NCBI GenBank assembly: GCA_020072815.1
Contig: JAIQGE010000004.1
Span: forward strand, 124,001-188,000
Origin: Terriglobia bacterium
GTDB lineage: Bacteria > Acidobacteriota > Terriglobia > Terriglobales > Acidobacteriaceae
DNA: 64,000 nucleotides
Reading direction: 5' to 3'
Made by a program: the position numbers and the translations under genes. This document shows, piece by piece, positions 1 through 9,083 of this stretch (the stretch's first letter is position 1; every line of letters begins with the position of its first letter). Below the pieces are notes generated by a model. That model was not told the DNA's origin and searched no databases. It saw only the letters and a program-made list of their open reading frames with translations.

Positions 1-2
1 AC

Positions 3-455
3 ACCATCTACGGATTCAACATTGACGCGCTGGCCAACGATGGCGTGATCATCGAATCCAACCAGATCAATAACCCGCACAGCTACGGCATCGTGGTGGG
101 CGGCGGCGGCACGTATCGCAACATCACCGTCTCCGGCAACACTATCCGCATGGGAGCAGGCGCGACCGGCATCCTGCTGCAAGGCAACGTGACCAATTCT
201 GTCGTGAAGGGAAACACGATAGTGGCCGGGTCAGGTGCGGCGGGCGGCACGGGTATCCTGAACTTCTCCAATCTCGCCGGCGCGGGGGCCAACGCGAACA
301 ACGTTTATCAATCCAACGTGATTGACAACGCACTCAAGGTGGTCTTTCAGGCTCCGTCATTGCGGACGACTAATTGCGCCTTCGGCAACCGCGACCAGAA
401 CGGCAACCCGCGCGGCGACCTCCCGGACACCAGCGGCGTACCGTGTGTTCCCTGA
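3..455 (+). CDS. Right-handed beta-helix (parallel beta-helix) protein, C-terminal fragment
   Basis: The reading frame is open from the first bases of the window, so only the last ~150 residues are present. It shows repeated short rungs of the kind seen in parallel beta-helix / pectate-lyase-like proteins: VIIESNQI, ITVSGNTI, SVVKGNTIV and YQSNVID, with regularly spaced Asn and Val/Ile ladders. Such folds occur in polysaccharide lyases and surface carbohydrate-binding proteins. The catalytic part, if there is one, lies upstream of the window, so substrate and activity cannot be named. The end (CxFGNRDQNGNPRGDLPDTSG) looks like a normal C-terminus. The next gene downstream runs in the opposite direction. 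Confidence 0.6.
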   Translation, partial: TIYGFNIDALANDGVIIESNQINNPHSYGIVVGGGGTYRNITVSGNTIRMGAGATGILLQGNVTNSVVKGNTIVAGSGAAGGTGILNFSNLAGAGANANNVYQSNVIDNALKVVFQAPSLRTTNCAFGNRDQNGNPRGDLPDTSGVPCVP

Positions 456-650
456 GCTTTTTCATCGCGGAGACATGGAGAAAACACGGGCCGCGGATCC
501 TGGCAGATGGGCGCACATCGGAAGAAGGCACTTAGCGGGACACGCCCGCGCCTGACTGGGCGCGCAGAAGCGCCACCCCGGGAGTTGCAAAACTGCACAC
601 TGTACGGGGCCATGCCCTTCTTTTTACTGTGATTTACGCGTCCCTCATGC

Positions 651-3600
651 TCACTGGGGTCTGCGCTGATCGTTTTGCCAAGATGTGTCCGGCGGGGCAT
701 CCAGAATGTCACGTATCTTGCGGGCCAGTTCCTCAAAAGCGAATGGTTTTTCCAAGAAGGCTTCGTCCGGACCAATTGTGTCTTCCGGTTTGAACGCTTC
801 GTGGGTATAGCCCGACACATAGAGGATCTTGATTCCGGGCCGGAATTCTTTGATGCGGGCGGCCGCCTCGCGGCCACTGATGCCGGGCATCACAACATCG
901 GTCAGGAGCAGATGTATGGGGCTCGTGTAGTCGCGGAAAATCCTGATGGCCTCATCTCCATTGGCGGCGTCCAGCACTTTGTAACCCAGGCGCATCAGAA
1001 ATACATGCGTGAGAGAGAGCAAAGACGGATCGTCTTCCACCAGAAGCACCGTCTCAACGCCGCGGAGTTCCTCGGCTTCGACCTTACCTCGGGACATAGC
1101 GGCGCCTTCGTCCTGGACCCGTGGCAGAAGTATCTTAAAGGTGCTGCCCTGGCCCGGTTTGCTTTCAACTGAGATGCTGCCGCCGTTCTGCTGCACGATT
1201 CCGTAAATCGCGGCTAGGCCCAAACCCGCGCCCTTGCCAAATTCCTTGGTGCTGAAAAACGGCTCGAAAAGGCGAGACTGGACATCGCGCGCCATGCCGA
1301 CACCTGTATCGGAAACGGTCAGTTCCACATACTTGCCCGCAACCAGACCTGGAAGATGCTCACGGAGCTCCGGCTCCGCCAACTCCCGGGCGCCAACCCG
1401 GATCTCCAGCCTGCCCCCATCGGGCATCGCATCGCGCGCATTGGTTACCAGGTTGACGATGATCTGGTGAATCTGGGACTGATCGGCCCGCACACAGACC
1501 GGCCCGGGAGCAGGAACAAGGCTGGTCTTGATGTTGCTTCCCACAAGTGTTGGCAGGACTTCCTGGGCTTCGGCCAGAACAACATTGAGGTCGAGAATTC
1601 GCGGCTCGACTACCTGACGCCGGCTAAAGGCCAGGAGTTGATGGGTAAGGCTCCCCGCGCGTTTGGAGGCTTCAGTGATTTTCTCTACATAGTCCAGTAC
1701 CTGTTCTTTGGAGTCGAGAGCCGAGAGCATGAGGGCGGCGTAGCCCATCACCTTGGTGAGAAGGTTATTGAACTCGTGGGCCGTGCCTCCGGCCAGGCGT
1801 CCAATAGCCTCCAACTTCTCTGCCTGGCGAAGCATTTCATGTGATCTGCGAAGACTCTCTTCAGCCTTCCTGCGTTCACTCACATCATGGATCAGCATGA
1901 TGATCTTCAGTTCGCCATCCGACCGGTTGGGACTCAGACCAACCTCAACCGGGAAAAGCGAGCCATCTTTTCTTTGGGCCTGGAGAGAAAGCCCTATGCC
2001 CATAGGCCGCACTTTTGGTTCGTGTGCATAGGCGGTCCGGTGCTGGGAATGAGCCGCACGATAGGCATCGGGCACAAACTGCTCCACGTTCATGTTCAGG
2101 AGTTCGTTTGGCCCGTAACCGAACATTTTTTCCGCAGTCTGGTTGAAGACAAGAATCTGCCCTTTCGCATCCGCGACCAGAATGGCCTCCGACGCGGTAT
2201 CCAAAAGCTCATGGAAGCGTTGGTCGCTATAGCTCTTTTTTTGCCGGGCATCGTCGCGCAACTGGGCCAGCGCAATACGGGACTTGATTCTGGCCAGCAG
2301 CTCGCGCGTGGTAAATGGCTTGCTGAGGTAATCGTCCGCGCCGGCTTCCAGACCCTCAATCTGAGAATCCTCTTCCGTGCGTACGGACAAGAGAATCACG
2401 GGAATGGAAGCAGTCACGGGATTCCCTTTCAGCGCGCGCAGCAGGTGGGCCCCGTCCATGACGGGCATGACGTAATCGCTCAACACCAAGTCAGGGGGCC
2501 GTCTGAGGGCCGCATCCAGCGCCTGCTCACCATTCGTGCAGATTTCAACGTCATAAGAAGGGGCAAGCAGCCTGCTGATATAGGCCCGCATGTCGACGTC
2601 GTCATCAGCAAAGACAATGCGAGATTTCGGTTCCGCCGAAGAAGATGCCGCCGCATCGGGCAACGCATCCGGGGCCGGGTCCGCCGTTCTGGCCACGGCC
2701 GCACCCCAAACCTGGGCTTCTAATTCATAGGCGGCGCGGGAGCTAGGCGTGATTCCGCTTTGCTCGGTGGGTGCCGGCGGGGCTGGCAAATGCCCCGACC
2801 CGAAGGGGATGGAAACGGTAAACGTGGTTCCGTGCGCCAAAGAAGTCTGGACGTCGATGTTCCCTCCGTGCACCTTGACAAGCTCATGAACCAGCGACAG
2901 ACCGATTCCAGAACCTTCAAAGGAGCGTGCGCCGGCGCTTTCGCCACGGAAGAAACGTTCAAAGATGTGCGGCAGCTCCGATTCCGGAATGCCGATGCCA
3001 GTGTCGGTGACAGTGAGCTGTGCAGAATTGCCTACGCTCCGGAGGGCAACGCTGATGCCGCCTTCTGAAGTAAATTTGAACGCGTTGGAAATCAGGTTGA
3101 GCACAATCTTTTCCCACATCACGCGGTCAACGTAAACCGGCTGGCCCAGGTCTTCCAGTTGCAAGTCGAACTTCATGCCCGCTTTCTGCACCAGGGAGCG
3201 GAAGAGATTGGCTATATCCGCGGTGAGCACGGTCAAATCTGTGGGCACATAATCGCCGCGGAGCCTGCCGGCCTCAATCCGCGCCAGGTCCAGCAAGGTG
3301 TTGACCAGCTTCAGGAGACGCAGGCTGTTGCGGTGCATCAGTTCAAGGTCTGAGCGGCTGGCTGCAATGGAAGAGCCAGGGCTCCTCAGCAAATCATCAA
3401 GGGGGCCCAGAAGCAGAGTGAGAGGAGTGCGCAGTTCGTGGCTTACGCTGGCGAACAAATCCGTTTTCAGCCGGTAAATCTCCTGGGCTTTCTGGTACAA
3501 GCGCGAAAGTTCTACATTGGCGGAACGAAGCTTTTCGTTGGCGCCTTCCAACTCCCTGGCCCGCACAAAAAGCGTACTTTCCAACTGGGTAGCCTTGGTG

Positions 3601-4052
3601 CGAAGCTCTTGACGGCTTTTTTTGTCTTGCGCGTGCTGTTGCTGCAAGTTGGTTAATTCAGTTACGTCCTCCAGACGGTGAACGATGAAAGAGATCTCAC
3701 CGTCTTCGCGGATGACAGGGTAGTTCACCGGACGCCAGTGCCGCTCGTCAAAGCTCTGAACGGCCATTGTGTCCGCAGCCCGCGTCTCCAGCACTCGGCG
3801 AAGCGATGGGCCGAGGTTGGGGACCAACGCGGCGGTGGTGTCACCTGGACCACCGGGAAAGGCATGGAGCAGGGCGGGCCCGACGATCTGTTCACGCTGT
3901 CGATTGATGGCGCGAAGGTAGGAGTCACTGGCCGCGACAATGGTCAGGTCGGGCGCGAGCACCAGGTAAAGCCCAGGCGCTGATTCGAAAAGGGCCCTGA
4001 AATCCGGAGAGCGTCCGCCGCTATGGAATGCAGATTGAGCAACATCGCTCAT
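651..4052 (-). CDS. Hybrid sensor histidine kinase/response regulator with two kinase modules
   Basis: A large soluble two-component hybrid protein of about 1130 residues. Domains in order: an N-terminal PAS (residues ~15-130), a coiled coil (~140-195), HisKA with SHELRTP and phospho-His near 205, HATPase with DTGIGIP and GSGIGLSLV (~305-420), a receiver with FADDDVD and phospho-Asp near 526 (LSDYVMP), a second PAS (~610-730), a second HisKA with GGTAHEFNN and His near 759, a second HATPase (SDTGVGM, GAGLGLA), and a terminal receiver with VEDD and Asp near 1052 (LTDVVMP). All phospho-acceptors are present. No membrane segment is seen, so sensing is probably cytoplasmic via PAS. An in-frame ATG lies 12 bases upstream at 4064, but AGAAGG directly abuts that ATG; it sits 12 bases before the ATG at 4052, which is preferred. 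No cognate output gene is adjacent. Confidence 0.9.
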   Translation of the reverse strand: MSDVAQSAFHSGGRSPDFRALFESAPGLYLVLAPDLTIVAASDSYLRAINRQREQIVGPALLHAFPGGPGDTTAALVPNLGPSLRRVLETRAADTMAVQSFDERHWRPVNYPVIREDGEISFIVHRLEDVTELTNLQQQHAQDKKSRQELRTKATQLESTLFVRARELEGANEKLRSANVELSRLYQKAQEIYRLKTDLFASVSHELRTPLTLLLGPLDDLLRSPGSSIAASRSDLELMHRNSLRLLKLVNTLLDLARIEAGRLRGDYVPTDLTVLTADIANLFRSLVQKAGMKFDLQLEDLGQPVYVDRVMWEKIVLNLISNAFKFTSEGGISVALRSVGNSAQLTVTDTGIGIPESELPHIFERFFRGESAGARSFEGSGIGLSLVHELVKVHGGNIDVQTSLAHGTTFTVSIPFGSGHLPAPPAPTEQSGITPSSRAAYELEAQVWGAAVARTADPAPDALPDAAASSSAEPKSRIVFADDDVDMRAYISRLLAPSYDVEICTNGEQALDAALRRPPDLVLSDYVMPVMDGAHLLRALKGNPVTASIPVILLSVRTEEDSQIEGLEAGADDYLSKPFTTRELLARIKSRIALAQLRDDARQKKSYSDQRFHELLDTASEAILVADAKGQILVFNQTAEKMFGYGPNELLNMNVEQFVPDAYRAAHSQHRTAYAHEPKVRPMGIGLSLQAQRKDGSLFPVEVGLSPNRSDGELKIIMLIHDVSERRKAEESLRRSHEMLRQAEKLEAIGRLAGGTAHEFNNLLTKVMGYAALMLSALDSKEQVLDYVEKITEASKRAGSLTHQLLAFSRRQVVEPRILDLNVVLAEAQEVLPTLVGSNIKTSLVPAPGPVCVRADQSQIHQIIVNLVTNARDAMPDGGRLEIRVGARELAEPELREHLPGLVAGKYVELTVSDTGVGMARDVQSRLFEPFFSTKEFGKGAGLGLAAIYGIVQQNGGSISVESKPGQGSTFKILLPRVQDEGAAMSRGKVEAEELRGVETVLLVEDDPSLLSLTHVFLMRLGYKVLDAANGDEAIRIFRDYTSPIHLLLTDVVMPGISGREAAARIKEFRPGIKILYVSGYTHEAFKPEDTIGPDEAFLEKPFAFEELARKIRDILDAPPDTSWQNDQRRPQ

Positions 4053-4327
4053 GGGGGAATACATCCTTCTTCATCAAAAAATACCCTGGGTTCATTAAGA
4101 CCATCTAACAATGAGGATGAGGCTACCGCGTAAGGGCACACCCGCGCTGTGATGGAGGTCACATTGGGTGAGAACGGCGTCGACCGGGATACATCTGGTG
4201 TTAGCGCTTTTGTCCGCACTAGAGGGAAGGATTTCGGTTGCGCTTCCAAAGCCTCGGCTACAGTATAAGTCGTTTTATTACAATAGTTTATGTCAGCATT
4301 AAGATGGCGGCAAACAACCAAAATTCC

Positions 4328-4534
4328 AGCCGCGGACGGCTGCGATCCAGCGCAACCGAGCGGCTGCGATCCACGACTTTCTCTATGCAGCACCGGCAGG
4401 AGTGCCGGTGCCACACGGGCCTTCCCGAGCAGCCAAAAACCTTACCGCTAATGAACGCAGATGTCGCTGATCGGGAAAAAACACAGCCGAGTGCGGCTGT
4501 GCCACACGAGTCTTCAGCGCAGCCGAGGGCGGCT
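4328..4534. repeat. Cluster of REP-like hairpins
   Basis: The ~590-bp gap between the kinase and the MgtE-N/CBS gene carries five short GC-rich inverted repeats. They start at 4328 (AGCCG..CGGCT), 4356 (an imperfect copy), 4391 (CACCGGCA-GGAG-TGCCGGTG, 8-bp perfect stem), 4485 (AGCCG-AGTG-CGGCT) and 4521 (AGCCG-AGGG-CGGCT). Several are followed by the tail GTGCCACACG. Further copies with the same hairpin and tail occur at 37994-38013 and 48114-48127. The arrangement resembles bacterial REP sequences. No RAYT transposase is visible in this window. Confidence 0.6.
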
Positions 4535-4581
4535 GCGGTCCACGTTTCTAAAAAGAAACACCAGCGACACGCTTTTTCTCA

Positions 4582-4604
4582 GTGTCTCCGTGTCTCCGTG
4601 GTGG
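4582..4604. repeat. Solo arm of the CACGGAG-type 9-mer repeat
   Basis: A run of the unit GTCTCCGT(G) repeated twice and ending GGTGG. It is the same sequence class as the inverted arms that bracket the GxxExxY genes near 27.4 kb and 28.8 kb. No matching opposite arm was found nearby, so it looks like a solitary or decayed arm. It ends 38 bp before the stop end of the MgtE-N/CBS gene. Confidence 0.5.
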
Positions 4605-4642
4605 ATTTGACTCTGGAATACTTAGAAAAGCTGGGAGCAGGA

Positions 4643-5890
4643 CTATCCCTTGTCCCTGAGCAAGCTGATCACATCGTCGGCGGTGATGATGCCGGTCATG
4701 CGCTGCTGGTCGTCCACCACGGGTAGGGTGAGCAGGTTGTACTTGTCGAACATTTCCGCCACGTCTTTTTCTTTGGTGTCGGTCTGGCAGAAGATGACGT
4801 GCTCCGGGGCCAGGGTATGGAGTGGCGTGCCGCCGGGAGCCAGCACCAGTGACACCAGAGGCACGGCGCCCACCAATTTCTCGTCTGCGTCCACCAGGTA
4901 CAGGGTGCTGATGGTTTCCGGCGCGCCTTCAAACTCGCGCAGCTTATCAATGGCATCGCCCACGGTGGCCTGCGGAGGCAAGGAAAGGTAAACGTTGGTC
5001 ATGCGGCCGGCGGCGGTGTTCTCTTTGTATTCCAGCAGCTCGGTGACTTCCTGGCGCTCGGCCGGCTCCATTTCCTCCAGGATGCCCTCGGAGGTTTCCT
5101 GGGGCAGGTCACCCAGCAGATCGGCGGCGGCGTCAGGATTCATCTCCTCGACAATGTCAGCGGCCTTGTCGGAATCAATGGACCGCATGAGCTCCACTTG
5201 CATCTTGGGATCAATTTCTTCCAGGGCTTCAGCGGCGACGCCTTCATCCAACGACTCGAACACGGCTTCACGCTCGGCGGGGGCCAGTTCTTCCAGAATG
5301 TCAGCGATGTCCGCCGGGTGCAGGCTGGAGAGGCCGTCATAATCCAGCTTGAGGCGGACGCGCCGGAACGGGTCGGTTTCGATGAGGTCCACGGCCTCCC
5401 AAGGGATGCTTTTTTCCGGCATGCGGCTGGCCAGGGCTTCAATGTAGCGGCCGGGGGCCAGGCCTTTGAGCAGACGGCGGACGGCGCCGCGCAACCCGAT
5501 GTCCACTTTGACCATGCGCAGCTTCACGCAGCCATTGACCGGCTCGGGAAGCAGATCAGCATCATTGACGCGGACCACTTTGCGCCCGGAAACGTCAATG
5601 ATCTGCTGGTCGAGCAGGTCGCGTTCCAGAAGCAGCATGCCGTCCGCGCTGACCAGCGGAGGCCAGTCAGCGGGGCTGCTCATGGTGCGGACGATCATCC
5701 CTTCCACGCCCAGCACGGCGCTGGCGGGAAGCATACGGTCACCGTCGGACGTGCGGACGATCAGCTCGGAGACGCGCGCAGGGTCGTCCTGGGGCGAGAG
5801 TGCGACTTCACGCACGTATCCGGCGCGCGCGCCGGCGGCGTCATACACCGGAGCGCCCAGAATGCGCGAAAGAGCCACGACTTGCATCAT
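4643..5890 (-). CDS. PRC-barrel / MgtE N-terminal domain / CBS-pair protein without a membrane domain
   Basis: About 415 residues. The N-terminal half has two PRC-barrel-like segments (VVALSRILGAPVYD... and ...IIDVSGRKVVRVND). It is followed by the MgtE intracellular helical domain with its repeated DIADILEEL, EEIDPKMQ and AADLLGDLP heptads, then a CBS pair ending in GIITADDVISLL. In MgtE these domains form the cytosolic magnesium sensor that gates a C-terminal membrane channel. That channel is absent here and there is no transmembrane stretch. The protein may regulate a separate transporter, but none is adjacent. The frame extends upstream to 6151, but that 87-residue extension has no family features; the MMQVVALS start fits the PRC domain better. 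A metal- or nucleotide-sensing role is inference. Confidence 0.8.
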   Translation of the reverse strand: MMQVVALSRILGAPVYDAAGARAGYVREVALSPQDDPARVSELIVRTSDGDRMLPASAVLGVEGMIVRTMSSPADWPPLVSADGMLLLERDLLDQQIIDVSGRKVVRVNDADLLPEPVNGCVKLRMVKVDIGLRGAVRRLLKGLAPGRYIEALASRMPEKSIPWEAVDLIETDPFRRVRLKLDYDGLSSLHPADIADILEELAPAEREAVFESLDEGVAAEALEEIDPKMQVELMRSIDSDKAADIVEEMNPDAAADLLGDLPQETSEGILEEMEPAERQEVTELLEYKENTAAGRMTNVYLSLPPQATVGDAIDKLREFEGAPETISTLYLVDADEKLVGAVPLVSLVLAPGGTPLHTLAPEHVIFCQTDTKEKDVAEMFDKYNLLTLPVVDDQQRMTGIITADDVISLLRDKG

Positions 5891-6186
5891 CCCAACCCCA
5901 TATTGGCAGAATACCGAATGTGGTAGCGCGTGACCAGAGAAGAAGCGATGAGTATCGTTATTTATTTCAGAGCCGTACACTGCCGGACGAAGCCGGACTT
6001 TACCGCGGATTTGCGCGGATGATCGCGGATCAGCCAGGATCCGCGCTGGGGGCACTTCCACCGCAACAATCGGATAGCCCGACAGAGCCCAATTCCTGTA
6101 CTTTTGAAGACCAGGCAAGGCGGACATAAGGTGAAAATTCCTGAGTCCCAACCGCCCCCATTTGAGTCTTATCCAAAGAGGTTTTT

Positions 6187-7176
6187 ATGGCGATCCATGT
6201 CACTGACCTTCACCTCCTTCGCGACCAACTAGTCGTCCGCCGCCAGAAGCTGGAAGCCGCGGTCGCGCGGTCGCAAACCGCAAACATGCTCCAACTGCTG
6301 GAGCAGGTGGATAAAGCCCTGGAGCGCGTTGACTCCGGCAGCTTCGGCGTGTGCGAGGCCTGCCTGGGCACCGTGGAAGCCGACCGACTGCTCGCTGATC
6401 CCCTGGCCAAGATATGCCTGGACTGCCTGCAGCCCGCCGAGCAGCGCGCCCTGGAACAGGACCTGGAATTGGCCCAGCGCATACAAGCCGGGCTGCTGCC
6501 CAAGCCGGACTTCAACGCCGCCGGCTGGCACGTGGCGTATCACTACGAACCCGCCGGTCTGGTCAGCGGCGACTACTGTGACGTGATGTCCCACGGCCGC
6601 GAACTCTACTTCATGCTGGGCGACGTTTCCGGCAAGGGCGTCGCCGCCTCCATGTTGATGGCCAATTTGCATGCCATGTTCCGCGTCCTTATCCCCTCGG
6701 GCCTGCCGCTGGAAGAACTGGTGGCCCGCGCCAACCGCATCTTTAGTGAAAGCACCCTGCCCTCGCAGTACGCCACGCTGGTCATCGGCAAAGCCAAGGA
6801 ATGCGGTGAAGTGGAAATCTGCAACGGCGGCCACCTGGCGCCACTGCACGTGAGCCAGGGCGGCGTCCGGGCGATTGATTCCACGGCCCTGCCGGTAGGC
6901 ATGTTCCACGACCAGGAGTTCGTGAGCACCAAGATCGCGTTCTCACCCGGGGACAGCCTGGTCCTTTATACAGACGGCTTTACCGAATCCGCCGGCCCGG
7001 ACGGCGCCGAATATGGCGAACACCGCTTGCGCGCGCTGCTTGCGGCTTCGCGCGGGCACGCTCCGCGTCAGCTGACGGAAGCCTGCGTCCGCGACCTGAT
7101 GGCGTATCGCGCCAGTTCCAAAAAGCACGACGATCAAACTCTGCTGGCACTGCAATTTTCGCCGGTACAGCACTGA
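6187..7176 (+). CDS. PP2C/SpoIIE-type phosphatase with N-terminal DksA/TraR-like zinc finger
   Basis: 329 residues. Residues ~1-85 form a helical region followed by a C4 zinc finger (VCEAC...ICLDC) of the DksA/TraR type. Residues ~100-325 are an RsbU/SpoIIE serine phosphatase domain with the metal-binding motifs GDYCDV, GDVSGKG and YTDGFTE. In partner-switching systems such phosphatases dephosphorylate STAS-domain anti-anti-sigma factors. The next three genes encode an RsbW-like kinase and two STAS proteins, so this is most likely the phosphatase arm of that module. A DksA-type finger in place of a PAS or GAF sensor is unusual. An AGAGG sequence lies 5 bases before the ATG. A long perfect hairpin follows the stop codon. 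Confidence 0.85.
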   Translation: MAIHVTDLHLLRDQLVVRRQKLEAAVARSQTANMLQLLEQVDKALERVDSGSFGVCEACLGTVEADRLLADPLAKICLDCLQPAEQRALEQDLELAQRIQAGLLPKPDFNAAGWHVAYHYEPAGLVSGDYCDVMSHGRELYFMLGDVSGKGVAASMLMANLHAMFRVLIPSGLPLEELVARANRIFSESTLPSQYATLVIGKAKECGEVEICNGGHLAPLHVSQGGVRAIDSTALPVGMFHDQEFVSTKIAFSPGDSLVLYTDGFTESAGPDGAEYGEHRLRALLAASRGHAPRQLTEACVRDLMAYRASSKKHDDQTLLALQFSPVQH

Positions 7177-7201
7177 GCAGGACGTTTTTCTCAGGGCAAG
7201 A

Positions 7202-7241
7202 CTTGCGCGCAGCGCCTGACGCCTCGCCGTCTGCGCGCAAG
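7202..7241 (+). terminator. Strong 11-bp hairpin after the phosphatase gene
   Basis: CTTGCGCGCAG and CTGCGCGCAAG form a perfect 11-bp stem with an 18-base loop, 26 bases after the phosphatase stop codon. No strong U-run follows, so it may act as an attenuating or mRNA-stabilising hairpin rather than a classical intrinsic terminator. It separates the phosphatase from the RsbW-like gene. Confidence 0.45.
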
Positions 7242-7329
7242 CTTCGCGTTTGACATTCCGTGTCCACCTAGGCAAACTCTATTCTTCGCCCAGCCGTGAG
7301 CAGGACTGCGCCGTCAGTAAACTGACCCT

Positions 7330-7785
7330 GTGGACCGCCGCATGACAAAACGGGTTTCGTACTCGCTGGAATCGACCTTGGAAAGCGTCAACAAGGCCGA
7401 AACCACCGCCGCGGAGGCTGCTGCCGGCGCGGGATTCAGCGAAGACGATCAGTCCAATATCGCCATGGCGGTGCGTGAAGCCGCGGTGAACGCGGTGCTG
7501 CACGGCAATGCTTACGATCCGAACAAAAAGTTCTTTGTGGCCTTTGAGACCCGGGAAGACGCCCTGGTGATCACCATTGCCGACCAGGGCAAAGGACTGG
7601 ACGTGCACTGCATCCCTGATCCGCTGGCCCCGGAGAACCTGATGAAAGGTTCGGGACGCGGCATTTTTCTGATTCGCGCGTTCATGGACGAGGTCCGGTT
7701 CAGGAATACCGAGCCCGGCACGGAGATCACACTTATCAAGCATGTCGGCCGCAAAGCGGCGAATGCCAAGGAGGAATCACAGTGA
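7330..7785 (+). CDS. RsbW-like anti-sigma factor serine/threonine kinase
   Basis: A 151-residue GHKL ATPase of the RsbW/SpoIIAB type. The N-box (VREAAVNAVLHGN), G1 (DQGKGLD) and G2 (GRGIFLIRAFMDEV) motifs are all intact. These proteins bind a sigma factor or another partner and phosphorylate STAS antagonists on serine. The stop codon overlaps the following STAS start (GTGA), which implies translational coupling. The GTG at 7330 gives the longest frame; the ATG at 7342 is equally possible, since neither has a convincing ribosome-binding site. The controlled sigma factor is not adjacent. Confidence 0.88.
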   Translation: MDRRMTKRVSYSLESTLESVNKAETTAAEAAAGAGFSEDDQSNIAMAVREAAVNAVLHGNAYDPNKKFFVAFETREDALVITIADQGKGLDVHCIPDPLAPENLMKGSGRGIFLIRAFMDEVRFRNTEPGTEITLIKHVGRKAANAKEESQ

Positions 7786-8126
7786 CAATGAAGGCTAGCA
7801 GTCGGCAGGTCAACGGCGTGGCCGTTGTGGACATGAGCGGACGCATTACCCTGGGCGAAGGCAGCGTGGTGCTGAAAGATACCGTCCGCGAACTGCTGGG
7901 CAAAGGCGAAAAGAAAATCCTGTTGAACCTGGGCGACGTGACCTACATTGACAGCTCGGGGATCGGCGAACTGGTCAGCGCGTTTACCTCCGTCCGCAAC
8001 CAGCAGGGCCAGCTCAAGCTGCTCAAGCTCACCAAGAAAGTCCACGACCTGCTGCAAATCACCAAACTGTACACGGTCTTTGAGATTTATGACGACGAGG
8101 CTGCCGGCATCGCCTCCTTCAAATAG
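7782..8126 (+). CDS. STAS-domain anti-sigma factor antagonist (RsbV-like), copy 1
   Basis: 114 residues, a single STAS domain. The conserved phosphorylation loop is present (YIDSSGIGEL, with the phosphorylatable Ser in DSSG). It starts with GTG overlapping the kinase stop: AAGGAGG lies 7 bases upstream of the GTG, whereas the ATG two codons later would have a 13-base spacing. Its role is to sequester the upstream kinase when dephosphorylated, releasing the kinase's target. It is about 60-65% identical by eye to the next gene, so this is a tandem duplication. Confidence 0.9.
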   Translation: MTMKASSRQVNGVAVVDMSGRITLGEGSVVLKDTVRELLGKGEKKILLNLGDVTYIDSSGIGELVSAFTSVRNQQGQLKLLKLTKKVHDLLQITKLYTVFEIYDDEAAGIASFK

Positions 8127-8190
8127 ATAGAGGCACCGAAGTCGCCATCGCACGTGCCCGTCAGCGATGAGCGCCAGGAGGAATTAATAT

Positions 8191-8529
8191 ATGAAGCTAG
8201 CGAATCGGCAAGTCGGCAACGTTGCCGTGTTGGACATCAGCGGCCGCATCGTCCTGGGCGAAGACACCGCTTTGCTGCGCAACTCGGTCCGCGACCTCTG
8301 CGCCCAAGGCAAGAAAAATATTCTGCTCAACCTGGCCAACGCCACGCACATTGACAGCTCCGGGCTGGGCGAACTGGTGACCAGCTGTGCCAGCGTCCGC
8401 AAACAGGGCGGCGAAATGAAGCTGCTCAAGCTGACGCAGAAAGTCCACGACGTGCTTCAGGTCACCAAGCTGTACACCGTGTTTGACATTTATGACGACG
8501 AGGCAACGGCGCTCAAGTCGTTCAAGTAA
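8191..8529 (+). CDS. STAS-domain anti-sigma factor antagonist (RsbV-like), copy 2
   Basis: 112 residues and a clear paralogue of the preceding gene: both share the VxDxSGRIxLGE start, the HIDSSGLGEL phosphorylation loop and the KLYTVFxIYDDEA end. AGGAGG lies 9 bases before the ATG. Two antagonists behind one kinase suggest two inputs or two partners for the same switch. It is the last gene of the partner-switching group; base composition drops sharply in the next two genes. Confidence 0.9.
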   Translation: MKLANRQVGNVAVLDISGRIVLGEDTALLRNSVRDLCAQGKKNILLNLANATHIDSSGLGELVTSCASVRKQGGEMKLLKLTQKVHDVLQVTKLYTVFDIYDDEATALKSFK

Positions 8530-8549
8530 AGTTTCTTCACGTAGTCACT

Positions 8550-9083
8550 TTGAGTAAGTCCGGTTTGAACGTACTTTCATCAGCGACTTCGCCACTCACC
8601 GACTGGCGGTCAATATTCCAGTTGGGCAATCTTCTTTCGTTCCTCGGAATCGCCGCCACGATCTACTATGCACTTCGTGCGGAGAAGAAGGCGAATACTG
8701 CACTGAAAGCCGCAGTCTCTGCACGGACAGAACTTCTCATGAAAGTCGCGGCGGAGGAGTTCGTTGAGCTCTTGAAGTTAGTGAAGTCGATTAGACAAGT
8801 TGCGCAAGCAAATGACCTTAGTCGAGCGGAAGAGATTGCAGGCAATTTGAACGAAATCTTGGCGATGGCAAAAACTTCGTGGCCTCAATTATTACAGCAA
8901 GTACAGCACGAAGAAATTGAGGTAGCATTAAGAGAGAACCAGCGTCTGCTAGCGATTCTAAGAAATGCTGACTCGCCAACTGCAGACAAAGCGGTGCAAA
9001 TTGCTCAGTTGGTCGATCTAATAACACAGTTGTTGGCGCAGGTATATGGGAGATTGCGTTTTGGGAGCATTGGTTATGGCTAA
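8550..9083 (+). CDS. Hypothetical membrane-anchored coiled-coil protein
   Basis: No family recognised. 177 residues with one hydrophobic segment near residues 27-42 (LLSFLGIAATIYYAL), followed by a long Ala/Glu/Lys/Leu-rich helical region likely to form coiled coils. The topology suggests a short N-terminal part, one membrane anchor and a cytoplasmic helical body. It is clearly more AT-rich than its neighbours and uses AT-ending codons, which suggests recent acquisition. The start is uncertain: the assigned TTG lacks a good ribosome-binding site. The end overlaps the next gene by 8 bases, so the two form a pair. Confidence 0.6.
   Translation: MSKSGLNVLSSATSPLTDWRSIFQLGNLLSFLGIAATIYYALRAEKKANTALKAAVSARTELLMKVAAEEFVELLKLVKSIRQVAQANDLSRAEEIAGNLNEILAMAKTSWPQLLQQVQHEEIEVALRENQRLLAILRNADSPTADKAVQIAQLVDLITQLLAQVYGRLRFGSIGYG

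Noticed and set aside
4238-4726. 162-codon plus-strand frame across the REP cluster
   Set aside because: It runs through hairpin repeats and into the antisense of the MgtE-N/CBS gene; no coding signature.
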